This document shows, piece by piece, positions 45,677 through 55,800 of a DNA stretch of 64,000 nucleotides (positions are counted from its first letter, which is position 1; each line of letters begins with the position of its first letter). The DNA is from Aureliella helgolandensis (GTDB lineage Bacteria; Planctomycetota; Planctomycetia; Pirellulales; Pirellulaceae). The notes below the pieces were generated by a model. It saw nothing but the letters and a program-made list of their open reading frames with translations. It was not told the DNA's origin and made no database searches. The position numbers and the translations under genes were made by a program. The stretch is taken from contig NZ_CP036298.1 in the NCBI RefSeq assembly GCF_007752135.1, positions 7,494,501 through 7,558,500 of the forward strand. Direction: 5' to 3'.

Positions 45677-46120
45677 ATGTTTTTCTCGATCGACCCCAAC
45701 AATGGCGTAGCAATCTACGAACAGATTGTCCGCCAAGTGAAGTTTGCGATTGCCGACAAGACCGTCCGGCCTGGGCAATTACTCCCCAGCGTCCGTCTGC
45801 TGAGTCAGCAACTGGCAATCAACCCCAACACGATCAACCGTGCTCTTCAACAATTGCAGACCGAGGGCATTCTGGAAGCACTGCGTGGTCGAGGGCTGGC
45901 CGTGTGCGAAGGTGCAACGGCCAATTGCGTCGCGGCACGACGAACTCTTGTCAGCCAGCGATTTAAGGAGGTTGTTTCCGAGGCATTGCATGCGGGGCTG
46001 GCTGCGGACGACATCCGCGGAATTGTTTCCCAGCAACTCGATAGCCTGTCGGGGCAGATTGAAACCGTTTCTTCCACCGTAGCGTCGACTGCTCAAACTC
46101 CCCAGACGCCGTCCGCATAG
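45677..46120 (+). CDS. GntR-family transcriptional regulator (YtrA-type)
   Basis: 147 residues. An N-terminal winged helix (VAIYEQIVRQVKFAIADKTV ... PSVRLLSQQLAINPNTINRAL) is followed by a short dimerisation helix region rather than a large effector domain. This is typical of YtrA-type regulators that control adjacent ABC exporter operons. It starts the four-gene run at 45677-51066 and likely represses it (inference from family and position). A compound tandem repeat lies upstream. Confidence 0.92.
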   Translation: MFFSIDPNNGVAIYEQIVRQVKFAIADKTVRPGQLLPSVRLLSQQLAINPNTINRALQQLQTEGILEALRGRGLAVCEGATANCVAARRTLVSQRFKEVVSEALHAGLAADDIRGIVSQQLDSLSGQIETVSSTVASTAQTPQTPSA

Positions 46121-46207
46121 CTACTGCAATCCGTCTCTGGCGCGGTAGCCCAGCCAGAGTCATCGCTCTTACACTTCACTACCAATACTCATCCAAAGGT
46201 CACTAGC

Positions 46208-47149
46208 ATGTCTTCAGTGATTTCGGCCAAAGGACTGGAAGTCAAATTCTCCGGTTGCGACGCCTTACGGGGGATCGACCTCGACGTCCCCGCCGGTACC
46301 GTGTTTGCACTGCTCGGAGAAAATGGAGCTGGCAAAACCACCCTGATCCGTGTTCTGACAGGTTTCCAAAAGCCAACAGCTGGCAGTTGCTCCGTCCTCG
46401 GCATGGCGCCGGAACGCGACTCCTTGGAGATTCGGCGCCGCGTGGGCTATGTCTCCGATGCACCGGCGCTCTACGAATGGATGCGGGTCGGCGAAATCGG
46501 CTGGTTTGCCGCATCGTTCTATGCCGGCGACTACCTTGAACGCTATCGAGAATCAATCGACCGTTTCGAACTTCCCGAAGATCGCAAGATCAAACACCTA
46601 AGCAAGGGGCAGCGAGCCAAAGTCGCGTTGGGCCTAGCCATTGCCCACAACCCCGATCTTCTGATCCTGGACGAACCCACCTCAGGACTCGACCCACTCG
46701 TCCGTCGAGAGTTCCTCGAAAGCATGCTGGATCGCGTGGCTACAGGACGCACTGTACTGTTATCCAGTCACCACATCTCCGAAGTGGAACGGGTGGCAGA
46801 CGAGGTTGCCATTCTGCACCAAGGCCTATTCCGCATCAACGACTCCCTCAGCGAGCTGCGTGAATCGGTCAGCGAAGTCACCATCAGCCTGGAGGATCCA
46901 CTCACCATCCTGCCGCGTTTGGAAGCACCTGCGGAAGTGCTCCAAGAACAATCCGAAGGGCGGCAGCGCAGATTGGTCGTTCGCAATTTCCAACCCGCCA
47001 TGCAGCAACAGTTCGAGGCGCGTCCGGGTGTCACCAGCGTGCATGTCCGCAATGCTACGTTGGACGAACTGTTCGTCGCTTGCATTCGCGGGGAAAGCAC
47101 GCCTGCCCCGTCAGACGATCCGCACTCCGAACAGACCAAGGTCGCCTAA
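46208..47149 (+). CDS. ABC transporter ATP-binding protein
   Basis: 313 residues. Walker A GENGAGKT (37-44), signature LSKGQ (131-135), Walker B LLILDE (151-156), followed by the His switch (SSHH). About 90 residues beyond the ATPase core form the usual C-terminal extension of exporter-type ATPases. It drives the membrane protein encoded next, 16 bp downstream. 87 bp separate it from the GntR gene. Substrate unknown; the family is often linked to lantibiotic, peptide or drug export. Confidence 0.95.
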   Translation: MSSVISAKGLEVKFSGCDALRGIDLDVPAGTVFALLGENGAGKTTLIRVLTGFQKPTAGSCSVLGMAPERDSLEIRRRVGYVSDAPALYEWMRVGEIGWFAASFYAGDYLERYRESIDRFELPEDRKIKHLSKGQRAKVALGLAIAHNPDLLILDEPTSGLDPLVRREFLESMLDRVATGRTVLLSSHHISEVERVADEVAILHQGLFRINDSLSELRESVSEVTISLEDPLTILPRLEAPAEVLQEQSEGRQRRLVVRNFQPAMQQQFEARPGVTSVHVRNATLDELFVACIRGESTPAPSDDPHSEQTKVA

Positions 47150-47165
47150 CGCACAGGATAAAACC

Positions 47166-49574
47166 ATGAACCACAGAATTGCTATCGGTCGTTTGTGGTG
47201 GAAAGAGTTGCGTCAACTCTTACCACTCGTCACCATGCTGATCGGCGTGGCGCTCTTCCTGCACGGAATCTTTCTGCTACCCCACAATGACGCGCAGCAA
47301 AGTGGGCAGCTGGGAATTCTCCTGGGATTGCCGGGCTTGTTCGCTGTCGGCGCGGGGGCGCTGTTGATCGGGCAAGAGAAGGAATTGCGCACCCTCAATT
47401 GGCTCTCCTCGCTGCCGGTTCCTCATCGCGATATCATCCGCACCAAGCTTGGCGTCAGCTTGCTTGCACTCGCAGCCATGTGGTGCATCAGCTTCCTACT
47501 CTATGTGCTGGTAAACTCGGGTGATTTAAATGGATTGCGTCAAGGACTCTTGCAACAATCAGTGTCGGGCGCTCTCGCATTGGACACTCCGTATATCTTC
47601 TGGCCACTGCACACGCTGTTCCTTCTACTGGCGGGCGTTGCATTGGCTTGGCGATTCCAGTCTCCCTTCATCGCACTGCTGGCCCTGCTTCCAATGGCGA
47701 TCCTACCGTTGGTCGTTGCTCGCGTACTGACCATGATCTTCACTCAGGACGTCACCCCATCGAATGACCTGCTGCAGACACGCTTGCTTGCCATCAGCCA
47801 GATCGTCGGTTGTGGTGCCTTGCTGTGGTGGGGACGCAAGAACGCGCTGCGTGCGTTGGGACCTCAAGTTTCCAAGGTGCGTGCCGTTCGCGGTCAAACG
47901 GGTGCACTTCGCAGTGCAATCCTGGGTACCCCTCAAGCTCCATTTCCGGCCTTGCTGTGGCAAGCCTTTCATCAAAACAAGACGGTGTTACTAGGTTGCC
48001 TGGGAATGCTCCTCGCGGCCGCCATGCTGGGCAGCCTGGTGGCGACCGAGGTCCTGTCGCCGGGTTGGGTTGTTCTTGGTGTTCTGCTTGGATTCCTGGC
48101 AGTCAGTTGGCTAGGAGTTTCGGCGTTGCAAAGCGACCGACTCCATCAACGCATTCGCTTTCTAGCGGACCGTGGCGTTTCCCCCACAGCTGCGTGGCTT
48201 AGTCGCCAGTTGATCCCTGCCTCCGTCGCCCTATCCTGCAGCATCGTCGGTGCACTGGCGTTCAGCCTAGTCTTCCAGCCAGCGTCACAGAGTTCCATGA
48301 TCTGGCTGGCGACTGGCGCCTTATTCCTGATCACTCTACTGGTTTACATTACCTCCCAGTGGGTCGGTCAGATCTTTTCGAGCCCTATTGTTTCGGCAAT
48401 TGCTGGCCCGGCAATCAGCGTGGGAACTGCCGCATACGCAAGTTTTGCTATCGGGAATTTGGGTGCTCCTCTGTGGCTGGTTTTCCTCAGCAGTCTATTT
48501 CCGCTACTGGCAACTGCGCTTCTTATGCAACGCTGGATGGACGGACAGTTCGACCGAGTCTACTGGGGTGGTCATGCCCTGACCTTGATCGCCTACTTGC
48601 TGCTCCCCTCCATTCCTCTGTTGGTAACACTAGCGACCTACCCAACCATGAGCAGCCAAGCTCAACAGGAGCTCGATGCTGCCGCGAATGAGTGGGCCAA
48701 TTTTCGCACGGCGGCACCCACCCAAGAACTGGTCCTGATCACCGATGGAGAAAAGCGAGAAAGAGAACTCGGCGCGGAGGATCACGCGGACAACACGCCT
48801 CCAGCCTCGTTTGCCGAGCAGGCTCGGCGAACCGCGAATGACCTGCGGAACCAGTTATCCAGTTCGACCAGCCCCGTACGCTCTACCTTCCGTGTTCAAG
48901 ACTTCCTCAGCAGCCAGTGGCAGCTCACTCGAGCTCGACTAGCTGATGATTCCTCAAACACTTCTCAAGCAGACCTACAGGCTCATTATTTGCAGGTCCT
49001 GGATTTGGCGGTTCAGATTGTGGGACGATTGAGAGTGAGCCCACGCATCCTTGAGCAAGACATGGCAGACCAACTTGAGATCGCCATGCTCGACGAATTG
49101 AACGGTGCGCAATCCCTGGACTGGATTGCCGGAAGCCCGGTCTACGACGACGCGGTACGCCTTCTGGCCGATGGTGCAACCCGCAATACAGCCCGCCGGC
49201 GCGCCGTCGCTCTCAGCTGGAAACGGTTTATGACTCCGCTCGAGGAGAATCAAATCCGCAACGAGATTGGCGGACACTCCATCTCCCACCCCGTTTCCTC
49301 GAACTTCGTCACTTTAACCAAGCATCGACGCAATACAGGGCGCTGGGTCGCGGTCCTGTGGCAATACGCAAGCAACACCACTGGAAATACGCAAGAGCTT
49401 CGCAAGCAACTTGCGAACCTCCAACAATTCCCTCCCGAAATCTATGGCGTGGGACCGCAAGGCAAGTACCACCGCGCAGATGGTCTAGAGTTTTACCTGC
49501 AAGAACACCGAGTCGTACCAGGAAGCCAGTGGCATGCCAACTGGGAGCGTCAAGCCGCAGAGTTGTCTCAGTAG
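47166..49574 (+). CDS. ABC transporter permease with very large C-terminal soluble region
   Basis: 802 residues. Up to about 490 there are many hydrophobic segments, estimated at 12 or more, of ABC-2 exporter type (starting RIAIGRLWWKELRQLL, with LGILLGLPGLFAVGAGALL and later helices). Residues 500-802 form a soluble, mainly helical region (QEELDAAANEWAN-like start, VEDFLSS-like middle) without a recognised family. An ABC-2 permease of this kind usually has about 250-400 residues, so the size is unusual. It follows the ATPase gene. The start is ATG 47166; a longer frame upstream is not supported. The substrate and the role of the C-terminal region are unknown. Confidence 0.85.
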   Translation: MNHRIAIGRLWWKELRQLLPLVTMLIGVALFLHGIFLLPHNDAQQSGQLGILLGLPGLFAVGAGALLIGQEKELRTLNWLSSLPVPHRDIIRTKLGVSLLALAAMWCISFLLYVLVNSGDLNGLRQGLLQQSVSGALALDTPYIFWPLHTLFLLLAGVALAWRFQSPFIALLALLPMAILPLVVARVLTMIFTQDVTPSNDLLQTRLLAISQIVGCGALLWWGRKNALRALGPQVSKVRAVRGQTGALRSAILGTPQAPFPALLWQAFHQNKTVLLGCLGMLLAAAMLGSLVATEVLSPGWVVLGVLLGFLAVSWLGVSALQSDRLHQRIRFLADRGVSPTAAWLSRQLIPASVALSCSIVGALAFSLVFQPASQSSMIWLATGALFLITLLVYITSQWVGQIFSSPIVSAIAGPAISVGTAAYASFAIGNLGAPLWLVFLSSLFPLLATALLMQRWMDGQFDRVYWGGHALTLIAYLLLPSIPLLVTLATYPTMSSQAQQELDAAANEWANFRTAAPTQELVLITDGEKRERELGAEDHADNTPPASFAEQARRTANDLRNQLSSSTSPVRSTFRVQDFLSSQWQLTRARLADDSSNTSQADLQAHYLQVLDLAVQIVGRLRVSPRILEQDMADQLEIAMLDELNGAQSLDWIAGSPVYDDAVRLLADGATRNTARRRAVALSWKRFMTPLEENQIRNEIGGHSISHPVSSNFVTLTKHRRNTGRWVAVLWQYASNTTGNTQELRKQLANLQQFPPEIYGVGPQGKYHRADGLEFYLQEHRVVPGSQWHANWERQAAELSQ

Positions 49575-49692
49575 GCTCCTGCTTTCGGAAAGACATGCCA
49601 TCTCCAGGCCGAAGAGCCCGACTCTCCCAAGGGAGAGCGCGGTCGCCCACTACAAAGCTTCCCCAACCGTATCACCATTGAAGGAATTGAAC

Positions 49693-51066
49693 ATGAGTTC
49701 CATGCGATTGCGTCTGCAAGACATTCGACTTTGGCTGGCAATTCCACTCGTCATGATCCTCGTCGCCGCCTGCTGGTTTGCATGGCGTGAATGGAATGCG
49801 GCACAGCAATTTGACCGCGCGCTAGCGCAACTTCGCAGCGAACACCGTGTGGTCGATAATGCTTCGGCAGAAGCAGACTTGCGTGCACGAACTCATACCG
49901 AGGGAACAGCCGCCTGGAATCGAATCTCGTACCGCTGCAGCAACTCCTGGACCGGCAGCCTGACCGATCGCTTGCCGCACCTCGGTAACGCCCCACAACT
50001 ATACCCACTCAATGCGGAGTCGGACTGGGATGAAGCCAGTCAAGCCGGGGAATATCTCACTTGGATGGCCCCTCTGATCGACGAAATTGACGCCGCCTCC
50101 TCCTATCCCACCCCCGTCTGGCAGCCGATCCTATTCGACGGCTTCAGCACCCTGCTGGAACCGCTTCAGAACAGCCGACAAATCGCCCGGCTACTAGCCT
50201 TGGAAACCGAGTACGCGATCTACACTTCCGATACCAAACGAGCCCTGCGTGGCTTGCGGTTGATGAAATTGACGGCGGACGCCTACGATTGGAATAACTT
50301 TCTAGTTGGCAAGTTGATCAACATTGCCTTGCATGGCATGCAGGAGCAGATGATCCGGCGCTCTCTGCAAGCAGACATTTGGTCCCTTGAAGAACTGGTT
50401 GAATTGCGCAGCCTGATTGCCCCCGCCGAGGACATTCAGCAGATCTGGCCCCAGTTGGTTGATTCTGAACGAGCGATGTCGGTAGAGTATCTAGCCGACA
50501 GGCAGCGGACCAATGGGCGTTGGGCAGGCATGTCCTGGCTTTCTCAAATCCCCAGCATAAGGCAAGAATACTGGAGGATGACCGAGAGGTGGAGCACGCT
50601 TGGAAGCGAAGGTTTGGCAGGATTAGTCCAACGTTCCCATCAGATGGAAGACGATTTTGCAGCCGAGGCTCGATCCGACGTTCTCTCCAATCCTATCTAT
50701 GCCCTGCTGGGCCCCGCTTACTCTTCAATTGCGACCGCTTTCCAACGGCAAGAAGACACGCGTCGCCTGACGTTAACCGCACTGGGCATAAAACAGTTTC
50801 AAATGACCGAAAAACGATGGCCGGAAAACCTAAGCGAACTCGAAGCGGTTGGGCTCTCTCCTACAGAAACCTCAACCTTGACCGAGGGGCCCTTCGGTTT
50901 TGAAGTTGCGGACGACAAGGCCTATGTGTGGAGCTACGACCCCAATCCTCGGATGCAGCCCCCCATGGGCGTCTCCAAAGTATCCGCCACTCGCCCCACG
51001 CTTGCCCAACAAGAAGATATTGCCACCGCACAAGAAGCACTCTGGTTCTTAGCCGAGATCTGGTAG
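49693..51066 (+). CDS. Hypothetical single-pass membrane protein of the GntR/ABC operon
   Basis: 457 residues. One N-terminal membrane helix (about 13-33, LWLAIPLVMILVAACWFA) is followed by a long soluble helical domain with no motif I recognise. Conserved-looking segments are TEGTAAWNRISYR and WPENLSELEAVG. It starts 118 bp after the permease gene with AAGGA before the ATG, so it belongs to the same operon. It may work outside the cytoplasm with the permease's C-terminal region. The end is followed by TIR-element copy 6. Function unknown. Confidence 0.75.
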   Translation: MSSMRLRLQDIRLWLAIPLVMILVAACWFAWREWNAAQQFDRALAQLRSEHRVVDNASAEADLRARTHTEGTAAWNRISYRCSNSWTGSLTDRLPHLGNAPQLYPLNAESDWDEASQAGEYLTWMAPLIDEIDAASSYPTPVWQPILFDGFSTLLEPLQNSRQIARLLALETEYAIYTSDTKRALRGLRLMKLTADAYDWNNFLVGKLINIALHGMQEQMIRRSLQADIWSLEELVELRSLIAPAEDIQQIWPQLVDSERAMSVEYLADRQRTNGRWAGMSWLSQIPSIRQEYWRMTERWSTLGSEGLAGLVQRSHQMEDDFAAEARSDVLSNPIYALLGPAYSSIATAFQRQEDTRRLTLTALGIKQFQMTEKRWPENLSELEAVGLSPTETSTLTEGPFGFEVADDKAYVWSYDPNPRMQPPMGVSKVSATRPTLAQQEDIATAQEALWFLAEIW

Positions 51067-51400
51067 CCCAGAGTTGTGCGATCCGATCCGAGCTTACTCA
51101 ACCGACATGTTGATTTGGGAGCGTTTTCAGTTTTACTGCGCAGGGAGTATCCCGTAGCGGTAACCACCTATCCTTGCTTACCGGGCTGTTGAAATAGTAA
51201 CCCGCCGCGTCAGCAAGGACAGGTGGTCGCCACTACAGGACGATTAGAGATGCCGCCTTCACGTTAAAACTCCAGGCGCTATTAAATCAACAGCCCGTCA
51301 CGCAGCGGGTTACGATTTCAACAGCCCGTCACGCGGTGGGTTGCGATTCGAACAAGTCGCGGGCCACACGGTTTCAATCCCATTCGCAACTCGATGCTGG
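51067..51400. other. Intergenic region between convergent genes, repeats
   Basis: 334 bp between the hypothetical gene of the ABC operon and the leftward DUF1501 gene. Apart from the repeat modules at 51182-51360 there is a short AT-rich stretch with no distinct terminator. Confidence 0.5.
51182..51360 (+). repeat. TIR element (copy 6) followed by two inverted left modules
   Basis: Full element 51182-51297 (CGGGCTGTTGA ... TCAACAGCCCG, 116 bp, subfamily C). It is followed by an inverted left module (51298-51328, TCACGCAGCGGGTTACGATT...) and a degenerate second one (51329-51360). The order is left-body, then two reversed left modules. Confidence 0.9.
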
Positions 51401-52870
51401 TTACGCTAGGATTTCTTCGACGACCCTAGAGGGCTTGGTCAAATTCGAGAGTCGCTGGCTGGCTCCTTGGGACGCATAGGTCAATCGCAAGTGATCGACT
51501 CCCATCAGCTTTAAGATCGTTGCATGCAGATCGTGCGGGGTCACCTTATCTTGGACCACGTCGTAGCCAATCTCGTCAGTTCTCCCCAGTGTAAAACCGG
51601 GCTTCACCCCTCCGCCCGCTAGCCACATGGTGAAAGCACTGGGATGATGATCGCGCCCCACAAACTGCATCTCCTTGCCGTTGCGATTCTCGCGCATCGG
51701 GGTTCGGCCGAACTCACCTCCCCAGATGACCAGCGTCTCGTCGAGCAGACCACGCTGCTCAAGATCTTTTAAAAGCGCGGCGATGGGTTGGTCGACTTCG
51801 CGGCAGCGGTCTTTGAATCCCATGTTGATCGCTTCACTAGCAGCCGCCCCGTGAGCGTCCCAGCCCCAGTGGAAGAGTTGGATGAAGCGGACATCGCGTT
51901 CGGCCAAACGACGTGCTAGTAGGCAATTGTTCGCAAAAGATTCTTTCCCGGGCTCTGTACCGTAGTCTTCATGCACCTGCTTGCTTTCCTGGGACAGATC
52001 GAATGCATCGGTCGCCGAGGTCTGCATGCGGAACGCCATCTCATATTGGGCGATGCGGGTTAGCGTTTCCGCATCCCCATACTCTTCGTAGGCACGACGA
52101 TTGAGCTTCTCAATTGCATCGAGCGCGTGCCGACGTTCAGCGCGACTCGAACCATCGCTGTTCGATAGGAACAATACGGGATCGCCCTGAGACCGACACT
52201 GCACTCCCTGGTAGACACTGGGAAGATAGCCCGATCCCCAGACGCTCTTGCCTGCCGAAGGCATCCGTCCCCCGGAAACTAGGACGATAAAGCCTGGGAG
52301 GTCTTCGTTTTCGCTTCCTAAACCGTAGGTAATCCAAGACCCCATCGACCCCGCGCCAAGGTTCTGATTGCCCGTCAGCAAGAGCAATTGCGCGGGGGCA
52401 TGGTTAAACTGCGACGTCGTCATCGATTTGATGAAGCAGACTTGGTCCGCTACCGACTTGAAATGGGGCAGCCGATCGGAAACCCAGTTCCCAGCCTCAC
52501 CGACCTGTTCAAACTTGAACTGCGGTCCCAGCATCTTGGGGACGCCCTGAATAAACGCAAAACGCTTCCCCTCCAAAAAGGACTGGGGCGTATCTTGGCC
52601 GTCCAACTTTTGCAATTCAGGTTTGTAGTCGAACAGATCCAGCTGGCTAGGAGAGCCTGCCATGTGCAAATAGATGACTCGTTTGGCACGTGCGGGAAAG
52701 TGAAGACCTTCCCGCCGAGTCGCCTCAGCCCCTGCAGGAACGTTGTCCGCGGCTTGCGCCGCCTGACTCCCCATCCAGGCAGACGCCAAGCCCACTCCAC
52801 AGCCGTTGAGGAAATGGCGACGGGTACTCGATTGCAGACGTCGAAATTCTAGCTCTTGCAGTAGATTCAT
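51401..52870 (-). CDS. DUF1501 protein with Tat export signal
   Basis: 489 residues. A twin-arginine signal (TRRHFLNGCG, residues 16-25) precedes the DUF1501 domain. Family features include YLHMAGSPSQLDLFDYKP, DETLVIWGGEFGRTPM and GRDHHPSAFTMWLAGGG, which resemble alkaline-phosphatase/sulfatase-type folds with metal residues. In planctomycetes DUF1501 genes regularly follow a PSD1 cytochrome gene, as here. The start overlaps the end of that gene in ATGA (52867-52870), so translation is coupled. The physiological role is not established. Confidence 0.94.
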   Translation of the reverse strand: MNLLQELEFRRLQSSTRRHFLNGCGVGLASAWMGSQAAQAADNVPAGAEATRREGLHFPARAKRVIYLHMAGSPSQLDLFDYKPELQKLDGQDTPQSFLEGKRFAFIQGVPKMLGPQFKFEQVGEAGNWVSDRLPHFKSVADQVCFIKSMTTSQFNHAPAQLLLLTGNQNLGAGSMGSWITYGLGSENEDLPGFIVLVSGGRMPSAGKSVWGSGYLPSVYQGVQCRSQGDPVLFLSNSDGSSRAERRHALDAIEKLNRRAYEEYGDAETLTRIAQYEMAFRMQTSATDAFDLSQESKQVHEDYGTEPGKESFANNCLLARRLAERDVRFIQLFHWGWDAHGAAASEAINMGFKDRCREVDQPIAALLKDLEQRGLLDETLVIWGGEFGRTPMRENRNGKEMQFVGRDHHPSAFTMWLAGGGVKPGFTLGRTDEIGYDVVQDKVTPHDLHATILKLMGVDHLRLTYASQGASQRLSNLTKPSRVVEEILA

Positions 52871-55800
52871 TTGGTCATCGCCCAGTCAGAATTCAAAATG
52901 GCTAACGCCACGATACCCAGCGGATTCAGCGCCGCCTCGCGTGCCTCCAGCTCTTGCCTACGATCGGGACTCGGCGGTCGCTCCACGACCGGCTCGTTCG
53001 CGCGCTCCGCTTCCAAATATTCCCACAGGCCTAACAAATCATGCAAATCATTAAGTCGTGCCGAACGATTGGTCACCCGATAGAACATGTTGCGAATCGC
53101 CCGTTCCACGCGTGCTGTGGTCCGAGAAATATCGGCTTGCGAGTCTTCATCCTCGGAAGCCACCGATTGCCGGACAGCCCCAGCGGCGCCATGCAGATCC
53201 TGAGCAGCCAGAGACTCTTCCCAACAACGATCCGCTAGATCCTTGGCCAACTCCGTGTAAACCTGACTATTTAGTGTCACCAGCGCCTGCAGCGGGGTGT
53301 TGGTGGCAATCCGTCGCGGGCTGCACACATCGCGACTTGGCGTATCAAACATAATGAAGCCGGGATAGGGGCTGGTCCGCTTCCAGTACGTGTAGAGTCC
53401 GCGGCGATAGCGATCTTCGTCGGTCGCCGCCTTCCACTCTGCCCCCGAATAGACCTGCTGCCACACGCCGTCGGGTTGTGGCGGCATAACGCTTGGCCCA
53501 TTCAGTTTTTCGGTCAACCGTCCGGCAGCCACCAAAGCCTGATCACGGACCATCTCAGCCGTCAGACGCGTGCGAGGTCCGCGTGCCAGCAGACGATTGC
53601 GAGGATCAGCCTGCCGCAGCTCAGCATCCACTCGATGATCCTGCCGGTAGGTGGCGGATAGGACTAAGGATTTCAGGAGAGCCTTTAAATGCCACTGTTG
53701 TTCATGCTGCTGCGTGTGAGCGAGGTAGTCTAGCAACTCAGGGTGTGAGGGCGATTGCCCACTCACTCCAAAATCTTCGAGCGTTTCTACGATCCCGACT
53801 CCGAACAACTCGGCCCAAATGCGGTTCACCCAGACTCGAGCCGCTAATGGATTGTCCTCGGAGACGAACCATCGCGCTAGCTCCAGACGATCGGTAACCG
53901 GAATCGCCAGTTCTTCACTCTCGGGTTGGAAGACGCTAGGAATGCCTGGCTGGACCAGCTCGCCGCGTTCGAGCCAATTCCCGCGAATGAACTCGCGAGT
54001 GGGTCTAGTCGCGGCCAATGCGCGAGGTACCAAAATTGGTAGCGAGCCCTTGCCCAGTGCATTGTACTGTTTCTCCAAGTCGGCCAACTGCGCGTGCAGC
54101 GTCTCGAACCGCTCGCTCGCAAACCAGTTGTTCAAACTTGCTTCATGGGTCGACTCGATGCGAAATCGCCGCAAGTGGTTGGAAAGTCCCCCAGTGACCG
54201 AAGCCGACTGCTTGAGCGAGAACACCAGAGTTTCCCCAGAGGCCAGCTGCAGGGGTTCCTCCAACGTGACCACCATCCATCTCGGGCCAAACAACTTGGG
54301 ATAGCCCCCAAACCCGGCGGTATTGTCTTTCAGCACATCTTCACAGGCAAACGTTCCAGCTCGGAAGTCCGGCACGACGCGGCCCAGAGAAATCTCGCGT
54401 TGCTGCTCTCCACGGCTCACTTCGAGCTTCAGGAAAGAGAGGACGGAGCCCTGCTCAGGCCAAGCCGTCGGATCGTCGGAGTCTGGCAAGATCTGCAGGC
54501 GAAGGGCGGTAATCGGCTGCGAAATCTCACCTTCAGCATCGGTCGAGAGCGTGTACGTACTGCCCACCGAGACGGTCCCGCCGACCACGCGCACCTCATC
54601 GCCAACCCAGCCCAATTCCCCCGAGCTCGACTCCAGTTGACTCAGGGGAAGCAGACTCCACGGGAGCTTCTCTGCTGCAGCCCGTGCAAGATCATCCAGT
54701 TGCAACCGCAGTTGTTCGATCTGCCGCTCCAAACGAACCCATTTCTGCCGGTCTTCGGTTCGCTCCAGATAGGGCAGGGTTGGAAAGTCGGAATCGAGGT
54801 CAATGTCTTCGGTGTTGTTGAAGAGCGATAGCCCTTGGTAGAACTCCACATTTTGATACGGTTCGTAGGGATGATCATGACACTGCACGCAACCAAAGGT
54901 GGTCGCTTGCCAGACGGTCCATGTGGTGTTCAGCCGATCGATGACCGCCGCCATGCGGTATTCTTCGTCGTCGGTACCGCCTTCGGTATTCGTCTGGGTA
55001 TTGCGATGGAAGGCCGTGGCGACGAGGTCTTCGTACGTGGCCTCAGGCAACAAGTCGCCAGCAAGTTGTTTGATAGTGAATTGGTCGTAGGGTAGGTCCG
55101 CGTTAAAAGCGGCAATCAACCAATCACGGTAGGGCCACATGTCCCGATGCGGATCTTTTTCAAACCCCTTGGAGTCGGCGTAGCGAGCGAGGTCCATCCA
55201 AAGTGCAGCCCAACGCTCTCCGAAGTGAGGTGATGCTAGCAGACGTTCCACTTCTGCCTCGTAAATGGCATCCGCAGAGCTCCCCTGACCTTCAGCCACA
55301 AGGTGAGATTCCAAACGCTGGCGGAATGCTCGCAATTCTTCGGGCGTGGGAGGCAAGCCGACTAAGTCCAAGGATGCTCGACGCAGCCATTGATCGGAGT
55401 CTGCGGGGTCGGTTGGTTGCAGTCCCGCTCGTTCGAGACGGCCCCAGATAAAGTGGTCTAGAGGTTGCTTGGCCCAGGCGGAGGAACCCGCCGATTGTGG
55501 CACGGCAGGTAGTGTCAGAGCTCTCCGCGACCAATGATCCTGCCAATGGGCCCCCTGCGCGATCCACCGACGAATTAAATCAATCTCATCCGCGGTCAAC
55601 GGTTCGGGATGCTGGTGAGGTGGAGGCATCCGCAGATCGGGGTCGAACGAGGTAAGGCGCTCAATTAAGATCGATTCCTCAGGCTTCCCCGGCTCGACGA
55701 TCCAGCCCTCTGAGGGCGAAAACGCATCGGCGTAGACAAAGGACAAATCGCCAGCTTGCTTGACTCCCCCGTGACAACTCGTGCACGCACGCGACAAAAT

